NCBI GenBank assembly: GCA_030704615.1
Contig: CM060733.1
Location: 35,526,001-35,590,000, forward strand
DNA from: Takakia lepidozioides
Lineage: Eukaryota > Streptophyta > Takakiopsida > Takakiales > Takakiaceae
DNA: 64,000 nucleotides
Reading direction: 5' to 3'
Shown here: one piece after another, positions 9,929 through 18,228 of the stretch
Layout: each line of letters begins with the position of its first letter
Numbering within the stretch: position 1 is the first letter of the stretch
Made by a program: the position numbers and the translations under genes
The notes under the pieces: generated by a model
Database searches by the model: none
Told to the model about the DNA's origin: nothing
The model's input: the letters and a program-made list of their open reading frames with translations, nothing else

Positions 9929-10855
9929 TGTCGCGCGGCTTTTACTCACCCATCCCTTCGCTATCCGAGGCGGAAACTCCAAGATAGAAGAGTTGGAAAT
10001 CTCTAAGTACTCAGCCCGCTCAGAACAATCAGTCATGACCTACAGCTAGTGTATCATGGGGGTGTTTCCTATTTGTTTTCCTTTCCGCATTCATGTTAGC
10101 TAGCTACCTTACTATTGATAATTGAGTATCAGTTTGCTCATCAACTCATCCATTCATTCCACAGCTTCACTCAGATCTCTCTACACAGTGTGATTGTATC
10201 GTATAAGTATCAGATTATGATTTATCAGGTATCAGGCCGAAGCCATTGTGTCTCTAATCTCCTCTACAATATCACTACAGCTTTGCATATAACAAGCATC
10301 TACTAATCATCTCTCCTCCCACCGTGCTCTCCATGCTGGCTTTCGTTCTTGCTCTCCGCCCGATCCCTTCTCCTCCATGACCAAGAATCCCCCCCCGGAG
10401 TGCTTCCAAGAATAATCCTCCTCATCTCAGTCCTTGCTTCTCCCTTTATCTTCCTCCCCGTGGCTCTAACCGTTTCCCTCACTAACCGTCGTCCGTGAAC
10501 TAACATGTTCTATTTGCAGGTGTTGTTCCCCACAGTCGTTCCCTGTCCTGCTCTCCGTTCCCTATGGTCGTGACAGCTGTGTCAAGCTGTGACTGGCTGT
10601 GTGAAACTGTGACGGGCTGTGTCGGCTGTGACGGCTGTGTCGACTGTGACGGGCTGTGTTGGCTGTGTCGGCTGTGATGGGCTGTGTTGGCTGTGTCGGC
10701 TGTGATGGGCTGTGTCGACTGTGACGACTGTGTCACCCCCCTCTACAGTGCGCTGCTGTCACCCCTAAAGCTCATGTTGGTCTCAGTCTGTGCAAAAATT
10801 AAGGGTACTCCTCAGATCCCGTAAAAATGTCTAAGTCCCTGGCAGTCCTCTAACA
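9929..10855 (-). repeat. 3' LTR of the inner element
   Basis: This LTR is 927 bp and matches the 966-bp copy at 22282-23247. The visible differences are a C-run length change, two or more point substitutions, and a length difference inside the CTGTG-rich minisatellite (10565-10735). It ends CTCTAACA next to the polypurine tract. Confidence 0.95.
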
Positions 10856-10874
10856 TTACCCCTTCCCCTCTCAA
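10856..10874 (-). other. Polypurine tract
   Basis: On the minus strand GAGAGGGGAAGGGG followed by TAA directly precedes the 3' LTR. This is the expected position and composition of the plus-strand primer in retrotransposon replication. Confidence 0.85.
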
Positions 10875-10893
10875 AAAGCCGTGTCCTCACGGT

Positions 10894-13137
10894 TTACTGT
10901 TTGGGATTAGCAAACCTTTGTGAGTGAGCACCCTTCTGACGTTGAGAGTCTCGTGAAGGACTTTGTGTGCGAGCCCGAGGTCTGCCACTGGTTGACGGAG
11001 ATGTTTGAACACTACCCGGATAAGTGATGCCTTCTGGAGGCTGATATCGAGGTAACCTTTCAGGCATAGGAGACCCCCGTCGCTTCTTCTCTGCCATCTG
11101 AATTGCATAGTCTTCTCCCATGTCAAAAGAATCCGCTGAAGAAACAGTTGTATCAGAATCCTCATCGCCTCTCAGGTGTTTTAATTGTCGAACTTTTTGT
11201 GGAATCCTCTGGGGCATACAATGTTGTCCTACCATGTCTGGAAGTTTATATTTTAAAACTTGGTATAAACGCTGAACTGCAAAATTGGTGAAGACACTGA
11301 ACTCCTTGTCTGTCCAGGTGAGTGGGGTACCAATGACTTGTGACTTGTTCAAGTATTTCCATGCCACATGTGCCTTATAGAAAATATCATCAATGCCGAA
11401 TTTCTGTGTTGACAAATTGTTCCAGGCTGCCTGAAACCATGAACGAATTTGAGAATCGTTTTGCATCATAACTTTTGCCTCATATAGGTACATATGAGGT
11501 GGCACTGAAGGTAAGACCCAATGATCCCCACTGGAATAACTCAGAAAGCGCGCTTGCATCTTTTGCTGCTCAATGTGATAACGTACCAGAAAACAAGCAG
11601 CGTAGTATAATCCACATCCCATGACAATACTCGCTACCTCCTTGGTCTTGGTATAAATGAATCCATGTACAACTTGGAAGGCAATTAATTCTCTCAACAT
11701 TGTACCTGCCTCATGCCAGTATTGTGCAAAGTGATGATTTTCAATTGGTCGATTGTTCGGAAGAACTTTAGTCCTCATTGCCATTGGCAGCCAAATGCGC
11801 ATGATTTGGTAGTAATGTGCAAATGACTGCGGAGGACTAAATTCTTTCCAAGCCAAATCCAACATGATGGGAATTTGGTTGAAGGGCAGAATCATAGCCC
11901 TACTGTACTCCCTTGCAGCTGGAGTTTTAGGTGGGTTAAAAGCAGCATTGCCCCATACCTCAGACTGTGGTGGCTGTGGTGTGGCTGTAGTAACAACAGG
12001 GTCAGCTACTGGCACAGTGACTTGTTGTGGTGTTGGTGGCAGTTGCTCTTGTATCATTGGCATCTCCTGCACCTCTTGTGAAGATGACTGGAAAGCTAAA
12101 GTTCTTGCTTTTAAATAAGAAGCCATTAGCTGTTCCTCAGGTACACAGACTCTTTTGTCGATATTTGAAGTGAGGTCCTCCACTTGAGTCTGCAGGCCGT
12201 CTACATCCTCCTGTAACTCCGCTATTCTACTATAGACATTGTCTATAGTAGTTGTAGCAATGTTCTGCACTTGCAGCCTGAGTTCATTCATCTCGTTTTG
12301 GGTGAGCTTTCGTGGTGCTTTGCCCTCCACTGGCCCTTGTGCTAACCAGACCTGCATAAGGTGGTTATCCACCAAGTTGCTTGTGGTTCCTCTGAGAGTG
12401 TGCTCTTCTCTTTGTTTGTACACATCTAACTGCTGTTGTAAAGCCTCCATGCGCTTCGCATGAGGTTCAACCAAATTCGCATAGGCAGCAGCCAGATTAT
12501 TGGCTTCCTTCCAAGCTTTATTAGCCACAGAGAGTTCATTTCTATTGGCCATGATTGTTTGTTGCAACTCCAAGATGTGCCTCTCTTGGTCAGCTTCAAC
12601 CTGCCTGTATTGCTTGAAAGTATCCTCATTGCGACAGATTGTATTCTTCGTATCGACGATGAGTTTCACTTGCTCAACATTCTCTGCCTCTGCCTTCATA
12701 CATCTTTCCGCTTGACTGTTTATTTCTATTGTAGATTGGTCCAGCATAGTTGTGAGTGTAGCACATTGAATGGCCATTCTGTCATGCACTGTCTGCAACT
12801 CCGTATGTAGTGCATTCACTTGTTGCAACTTGCTTTCATGCTTCACCTGCATTTGGTATAGCTGTTGCTTATGTGCTTCATGCAATTGGTCTTGCGTGAG
12901 ACCTGCCTCAATCAATTGTTCCTTGGCCAATTGCAAAGCTGCTTCTGTATTCTCCAAGTCTTGCTGCATCTTGAGAGTGACCTTCTCATCGACCTTGTTT
13001 GCACACTCAGTGGCTAGTCGAGCCTCAAACTCCTTCATGAGTTCCTCTCTCAAGGCTGTCAATTGGGTAATTGGAACATGGGATTTGACATAAGTCCCCA
13101 ACAAATTAAGTGTCCTGCCTATGGAACTCATAAGCAT
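10894..13137 (-). CDS. Retrotransposon ORF3, coiled-coil protein of unknown function
   Basis: This is a 747-residue open frame downstream of pol, in the position where Athila-type elements carry an env-like ORF. The first 300 or so residues are rich in Glu, Gln, Ala, Leu and Lys with a strong heptad character, so a long coiled coil is likely. A Pro/Thr/Gln-rich linker follows (about 370-410), then a 200-residue globular-looking region rich in Trp and Tyr (WKEFSPPQSFAHYYQIM), then a charged, Ser/Pro-rich C-terminus. No membrane segment or signal peptide is evident, which argues against an envelope protein. It shares one frame with pol but is separated from it by three stops. A fragment of the same ORF from another copy lies at 36962-37880. 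I do not recognise the family. Confidence 0.8.
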   Translation of the reverse strand: MLMSSIGRTLNLLGTYVKSHVPITQLTALREELMKEFEARLATECANKVDEKVTLKMQQDLENTEAALQLAKEQLIEAGLTQDQLHEAHKQQLYQMQVKHESKLQQVNALHTELQTVHDRMAIQCATLTTMLDQSTIEINSQAERCMKAEAENVEQVKLIVDTKNTICRNEDTFKQYRQVEADQERHILELQQTIMANRNELSVANKAWKEANNLAAAYANLVEPHAKRMEALQQQLDVYKQREEHTLRGTTSNLVDNHLMQVWLAQGPVEGKAPRKLTQNEMNELRLQVQNIATTTIDNVYSRIAELQEDVDGLQTQVEDLTSNIDKRVCVPEEQLMASYLKARTLAFQSSSQEVQEMPMIQEQLPPTPQQVTVPVADPVVTTATPQPPQSEVWGNAAFNPPKTPAAREYSRAMILPFNQIPIMLDLAWKEFSPPQSFAHYYQIMRIWLPMAMRTKVLPNNRPIENHHFAQYWHEAGTMLRELIAFQVVHGFIYTKTKEVASIVMGCGLYYAACFLVRYHIEQQKMQARFLSYSSGDHWVLPSVPPHMYLYEAKVMMQNDSQIRSWFQAAWNNLSTQKFGIDDIFYKAHVAWKYLNKSQVIGTPLTWTDKEFSVFTNFAVQRLYQVLKYKLPDMVGQHCMPQRIPQKVRQLKHLRGDEDSDTTVSSADSFDMGEDYAIQMAEKKRRGSPMPERLPRYQPPEGITYPGSVQTSPSTSGRPRARTQSPSRDSQRQKGAHSQRFANPKQ

Positions 13138-13590
13138 TGCCTGTTGAGGGTCATCATGGTGAGCTTGCTACTGTTCTCCTTCTCCCTGATCCTCAACAGT
13201 GTGATGTCTCACGAACCACTCAGGCCATTGTCCCACCAGATTTTCTTCCTAAACCACTTCATCCATCACCGGTGCTGCAGTGTTTTGACATTCTACCTGT
13301 GGTACCTCCGGCACAGGTGTGTGTATTATATGTATCCCAGTATTTCCCGTGGGCAACTGTTGCACCTCTGGAATCTCCGTCTCCTTGACCAGACCAGAAT
13401 ATTCATAGAAAATGTCTCCCTTCTCAATTTCTGCCACTATCTGTTCTGTAGTTGGAATATCTAACCCTTCTTTTTCCAAATCAATTATTTCTGGTTGAGC
13501 TGCATGGACAACTTGTAACCTTGTGACAAGCCGATCAGCTGGCTGTGATGGTTGTGATACTGAAGTAACTTCCTCCTCCCTCTCTGAAGG
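13138..13590 (-). other. In-frame linker between pol and ORF3, interrupted by TAG codons
   Basis: After the pol stop (TGA, 13593-13591) the same frame stays coding-like, with a clear counterpart in the outer copy (LEKEGLDIPTTEQ, 26299 onward). TAG codons lie at 13251-13249 and 13170-13168. In the outer copy the first TAG is CAG, while a TAG close to the second is present in both copies (26599-26601). The linker is Glu/Val-rich and of unknown role. Confidence 0.65.
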
Positions 13591-16500
13591 TCATGCTTCC
13601 AGTAATAGCAGTTCTCTGTGCTGCTGTGCCCCTTCCTGCACATGAGCTTGGGAAACATTATCATGCGGAATCCGTGAAGCCAGTGGATCCGCCACTACAT
13701 TCTTTCCCCACCTCTGTCTCTTATTCTCGGGTTGCCCTGCCAGTCCACCCTCACTGTGTGAAGAGCCTTGCTCTTCCATTGCAGTGATTTCTGGCTCAAA
13801 CACTCCCATCTCCTTTCTTTCTCGCGCATCTAGGATGCGAGAATCAAGAATTATTTGTGCAATGATTGGGCCAGACACTATGATAGGAGACTTTGCGGTA
13901 GTACCCTGTAATCTTTTCATCTCCTCTACCAGTGCGTTGTACATTATGTCCGCCCATTCTACCTCTTCTCCTCTCAGGGCTTTGAGTATTTCCTCTGTAA
14001 AGGATCTGCTCAAGTACTGTTGGTTCTGTTTCATGGCAAACATAACGTTCAATACCTGGCCTACCTCCTTTAGCCCTGGGTACACAGCCTTGGTACAAGC
14101 GTAACCCTGAGTTTTAAAGAAACTCCCTTCTTGGAATAAGTCCCCTATTTGCAGTCTTGCCCTGTGTTCCTCCACATGCACTTGACCTGCTGGCAATTGA
14201 AACAATTGCTGTAGGTATAGGGGAGTAATTTCTAATTCCACTCCCTTCACTGTTGTTGCTCCTGTCTTAGGCTCCATGTTCTGCAAGAATTGTAACATGT
14301 ACTGTCGATGGTGCAATGTCCAATCTTTGTTTTGCAATCCTTGCAATCTCAGTTCCTTCAGTAACTGTACTGCCTGTGGAGTAGCAATCGTTTGTTTCTG
14401 CAGGATTGTGGTGCTCTTCACCCTGATTTCCTCCATTCCTCTCACTCTCTTCATTCTAGACCCACAGAAATGTTTTGGCTGTAACAACTGAAGAAATGCC
14501 TGTAGTGCACACAGCATAAACGTATGGTTGCCACAAAAAGCTATGGGTAATTTCTTGTAAGCCTGTGGGGCTTGCAAGCATCGTTCAAGAGAAAAGATCT
14601 GCTCTGTTCTTTCGTCCCTATGCCACTGTGTAAGTAGTATTGCGAGTGTATAGTCTGTTAGTTCCTCCATAGCTTCAAAGCTATAACATTGATGGTTTGT
14701 CCCGTCGAGACGCCCGTTACTCAGAACGACGCCGCCTCTTGCGCTTAATTTCTCTCCATTTTCTTGATCGTTTCTCTGGCTTTCTATTGGCTGTAACCGC
14801 GGTGACTGGATTTTAGATTTAATTTTATTTAGTGGACTTTCCCTGCTGGATTGTCCACTAGGATCACACATGTGACAAGAATTTCTCTTTTCTGTACTTG
14901 CTGTTCGTTCCGTTCCTCTTTTTCCGTATTCATTAATGGGCCCGCCATTCATCCGAATTGACGCGCTAAGTTGGTACTTTGACGGCCATTCTTGTCCTCT
15001 TTCTTGATGACACCTGTTCTTGCACTTCCTTCTCAGCTGTGTGTCACGCCCTGACTTCCACGTGTCTATTTTTAAACTGGTTTTTGTCCTTTCTTCAATC
15101 GGCCATTTTCCTGAAGTTAATGTGCGTCCACCTGTCACTGATTCTATGGATTGTATAACCCTAGTAGGCTGTGTTGAACTGTGATAGGATGTGTTATACT
15201 GTGGTGCGCTATGATAGGCTGTGATGCACTGTGGTAAGCTATGATAGGCTGTGACACGCTGTGGTAGGTTGTGATAGGCTGTGTTTCGCCTTGATGGGCT
15301 GTGATAGGCTGTGTCACGTCGTGATGGGCTGTGATAGTCTGTGTTTCGCCTTGATGGGCTGTGATAGGCTGTGTCACGTCGTGATGGGCTGTGATAGTCT
15401 GTGTTTCGCCTTGATGGGCTGTGATAGGCTGTGTTTCGCCTTGATGGGCTGTGATAGGCTGTGTCACGTTGTGATGGGCTGTGATAAGCTGTGTTACGCC
15501 TTGATGGGCTGTGATAGGCTGTGTCACGCTTGCTCTGCCCGCCCTGGTCATATATGCTCGGTCTAGCGACAAGTGCTCCATACTCTGTTGGTAACACTGG
15601 CGCAGCCCGTGACTGCTCTTGCGTTTCAACATGCAAATCATGCTGCAATGGTTTGTCATGGATACCACTGTACCCCTTCAACTTATTGGCATTGACTCTT
15701 CCCAGCATTTCTTTGTTAATGGTTTGTAACATGGCTGTGTTGTTATCATACATCTTTTGTATGACATAGGGTCCTTTCCATGGTGATTTAAGCTTAGAAG
15801 CTTTAATCTTTCCCTTTTTCTGCAACCATAAAACCAAATCTCCCGTCTTAAAAGTTTTTAACTTGCCTTCATCAAATTGTTCCTTCCTCTTCATCTGAGA
15901 TCTGGTCATATTATCAACTGCATCAGCACGTACTTCTTCCACATGGTATAATTCATGTTTCCTGACCTTAATGGAATCTTGCAATTCCATTCTCTTTCCC
16001 CATTCCGTTCTCATGGTAGGTAACAGGAATTCCACTGGAAGTAAGGCTTCCATACCATAAACTAATTGGAATGGTGTATACTTTGTGGTGACTTTATATG
16101 AAGTCCTGTATGACCACAAAGCTGTCAGCAGCTTTGTATCCCAATCCGTTCTGTTTGCATTGACTATCTTAGCCAAGATAGTACATAGTATTTTTTTGGT
16201 AGCCTCTGCCTGCCCATTACCCTGTGGGTAATATGTTGTACTCTTCCTATGCACAATCATGAACTCTTTAGTCAACAACTCAATGGTCTCATTAATGAAG
16301 TGACTTCCCTGATCACTGATAAACTCTAAGGGACAACCAAATCGTGTAAGTATGTTCTCATACAGGAACCTTGCTGTGGACTTGGCTGTGTTGTCCCTCA
16401 AAGCTTTAGCTTCCACCCACTTCGTAGTATAATCAGTGGCTGTAATTATGTACCTGTTCCGTGTATTCTTGGCTGGTGGGTTAATTGGTCCAACAAAGTC

Positions 16501-18228
16501 TAGTCCCCATTTCTGAAATGGTTCCGTAGGCATTGTAGGATGCAAAGACATTTTCCCAGATCTCTGCAAAGGTCCCAGCCTCTGACATTCATTACAACTT
16601 TGACAATACTTGTGTACATCTTTGAATAAAGTAGGCCACCAGTAACCTGCGAGTAGTATCTTTCTACTGGTAGTCTCTTCTCCAAAATGACCTCCAGCCA
16701 CTCCTTTATGAACTTCCTCCAAAACTTTATTTACTTCATGGTGGTACAAGCATCGTTTTAGTACTCCATCAGGTCCTAGCTTATACATTCTGCTCCCTAC
16801 CATAGTGTAAGGTAGAGCTTTGATAGCGATTCTCTTCCTCTGCTCCTTACCATAACTAGGTGGGCACTGACCATGAGTAAGGCAGTATCTGATTGGCCAC
16901 TGCCAATCTAACCATTCATCGGCACTTCCTTGCACCTCCATTACAAATAAACTCGCATCAGGTAACTGATCGTCCACTCCTGTGGCGGCCTCTCCTGTTG
17001 TTAGTCGTGACAAAGGATCTGCCACAAGATGCAAACGGCCAGGCTTGTAAATAACTTCAAACTCAAACTCATGCAGGATTATTAACCACCTCGCTATCCT
17101 TCCATTTATCAAAGGTTTGTTCACCAGATATATCAGAGCCTGGTGATCCACATAAAACATAAACTTTCTTCCCAATAGGTAATGCCTGAATTTCTTGACT
17201 GCATAAATCATTGCCAATGCTTCTCTTTCCGTTGTGCTATAGTTCCTTTCAGCACTGTTCATCAACCTGCTAGCATAGTACACAGGTGAATCTATATTTC
17301 CTGTAACATTCTGGGCTAACACCGCTCCCAACGCTTCTCCTGACGCATCACAATGAACATGAAATACTACATGCCAGTGAGGGTTAATCAGCACAGGTGT
17401 AGTTGTTACTGACAGTGTAAGTTCCTCAAACGCCTGTTGACATTCAGCTGTCCAGGCAAACACTGCATCTTTCTTCAGAAGCTTGCTCAATGGTGCTGCT
17501 ATTTGTGCATACCTTTTGACAAATCTTCTGTAATAACTGGTTTGCCCAAGGAATCTCCTTAGACTCTTAACATTCACTGGTGGTGGAGAGGCTTTAATGG
17601 CCTCTGTCTTCCTGGGATCCACAAGAAGTCCCCTCTTACACACAATATGTCCCAGAAGCACCCCTGAGTTCACACAGAAAGTACACTTCTCTGGATTCAG
17701 GCCCAGACCTCTCATCCTGCATCTGGCCAAGCATAACTCCAATTTATGCAAGTGCTCATTCTTAGAGCTGTACACACTGAAATCATCCAAGAACACCTGC
17801 ATGAAATCATCCAGATACTCATGAAAAGATTCACTTATCACTCTCTGAAAGGTCGCTGGTGCATTACAAAGTCCAAAGGGCATGACTTTGTATGCATAAG
17901 CACCCCAGTCTGTGATGAAAGCTGTTTTTCCTTGGTCTCCTTCTGCCACTTGTACTTGATTATAACCACTGAAGCCATCCATGAATGAGTACATCTCATG
18001 GCCTGCCACAGTGTCCAATACTGCTTCTGTGAATGGCAAAGGAAAAGGATCTTTCTTCGTACAAGCATTCAGCTTCTTGTAGTTCACACATACTCTTAGT
18101 TTACCATTCTTCTTGGGAACTATAACAATGGGTGACAACCAAGTTGTATACTCTATTGGGTATATAAACTTAGCCTCAGCCAACTTCTTGATCTCTTCTC
18201 CAACCTTCTGTGCGTAGTTGGGATTCAT
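13591..18228 (-). CDS. Gypsy pol: RT, RNase H, integrase, plus unknown C-terminal extension
   Basis: The 1545-residue frame copies element RNA to DNA and integrates it. RT occupies about residues 1-250, with FMDGFSGYNQ near 82-91 and FLDDFS at 146-151 as the catalytic aspartate blocks. RNase H starts near 300 (HCDASGEALG). The integrase zinc finger (HHEVNK ... CQSCNECQ) and core (GLDFVGP, ISDQGSH, YYPQGNGQAE) give the D,D,E triad. A Ser/Arg/Tyr/His decapeptide repeat follows at about 890-1000, then some 450 residues with no family I recognise, containing YTLAILLTQWHRD and a Cys/Leu-rich stretch. The ATG overlaps the gag-pro stop as ATGA, and the first residues (MNPNYAQKV) continue RT homology that starts inside the previous ORF. 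A -1 shift or reinitiation is therefore needed. It ends at a TGA that the outer copy lacks. Confidence 0.95.
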   Translation of the reverse strand: MNPNYAQKVGEEIKKLAEAKFIYPIEYTTWLSPIVIVPKKNGKLRVCVNYKKLNACTKKDPFPLPFTEAVLDTVAGHEMYSFMDGFSGYNQVQVAEGDQGKTAFITDWGAYAYKVMPFGLCNAPATFQRVISESFHEYLDDFMQVFLDDFSVYSSKNEHLHKLELCLARCRMRGLGLNPEKCTFCVNSGVLLGHIVCKRGLLVDPRKTEAIKASPPPVNVKSLRRFLGQTSYYRRFVKRYAQIAAPLSKLLKKDAVFAWTAECQQAFEELTLSVTTTPVLINPHWHVVFHVHCDASGEALGAVLAQNVTGNIDSPVYYASRLMNSAERNYSTTEREALAMIYAVKKFRHYLLGRKFMFYVDHQALIYLVNKPLINGRIARWLIILHEFEFEVIYKPGRLHLVADPLSRLTTGEAATGVDDQLPDASLFVMEVQGSADEWLDWQWPIRYCLTHGQCPPSYGKEQRKRIAIKALPYTMVGSRMYKLGPDGVLKRCLYHHEVNKVLEEVHKGVAGGHFGEETTSRKILLAGYWWPTLFKDVHKYCQSCNECQRLGPLQRSGKMSLHPTMPTEPFQKWGLDFVGPINPPAKNTRNRYIITATDYTTKWVEAKALRDNTAKSTARFLYENILTRFGCPLEFISDQGSHFINETIELLTKEFMIVHRKSTTYYPQGNGQAEATKKILCTILAKIVNANRTDWDTKLLTALWSYRTSYKVTTKYTPFQLVYGMEALLPVEFLLPTMRTEWGKRMELQDSIKVRKHELYHVEEVRADAVDNMTRSQMKRKEQFDEGKLKTFKTGDLVLWLQKKGKIKASKLKSPWKGPYVIQKMYDNNTAMLQTINKEMLGRVNANKLKGYSGIHDKPLQHDLHVETQEQSRAAPVLPTEYGALVARPSIYDQGGQSKRDTAYHSPSRRNTAYHSPSQRDTAYHSPSRRNTAYHSPSRRNTDYHSPSRRDTAYHSPSRRNTDYHSPSRRDTAYHSPSRRNTAYHNLPQRVTAYHSLPQCITAYHSAPQYNTSYHSSTQPTRVIQSIESVTGGRTLTSGKWPIEERTKTSLKIDTWKSGRDTQLRRKCKNRCHQERGQEWPSKYQLSASIRMNGGPINEYGKRGTERTASTEKRNSCHMCDPSGQSSRESPLNKIKSKIQSPRLQPIESQRNDQENGEKLSARGGVVLSNGRLDGTNHQCYSFEAMEELTDYTLAILLTQWHRDERTEQIFSLERCLQAPQAYKKLPIAFCGNHTFMLCALQAFLQLLQPKHFCGSRMKRVRGMEEIRVKSTTILQKQTIATPQAVQLLKELRLQGLQNKDWTLHHRQYMLQFLQNMEPKTGATTVKGVELEITPLYLQQLFQLPAGQVHVEEHRARLQIGDLFQEGSFFKTQGYACTKAVYPGLKEVGQVLNVMFAMKQNQQYLSRSFTEEILKALRGEEVEWADIMYNALVEEMKRLQGTTAKSPIIVSGPIIAQIILDSRILDARERKEMGVFEPEITAMEEQGSSHSEGGLAGQPENKRQRWGKNVVADPLASRIPHDNVSQAHVQEGAQQHRELLLLEA
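15160..15535 (-). repeat. 30-bp coding minisatellite in pol
   Basis: The unit on the plus strand is close to GGGCTGTGATAGGCTGTGT plus about 11 bases, repeated some 12 times with a 60-bp super-period. It stays in frame, encoding SPSRRNTAYH-like decapeptides. The outer copy has a shorter, diverged version near 24520-24600. The CTGTGA word also builds the LTR minisatellite. Confidence 0.9.

Noticed and set aside
10894-13137. ORF3 as an envelope protein
   Set aside because: The position fits Athila env-like ORFs, but no signal peptide or membrane helix is visible and the first half is coiled coil.
15261-15566. Plus-strand Cys-rich repeat frame (MGCDRLC units)
   Set aside because: It is the antisense of the in-frame pol repeat and depends only on the 30-bp period.
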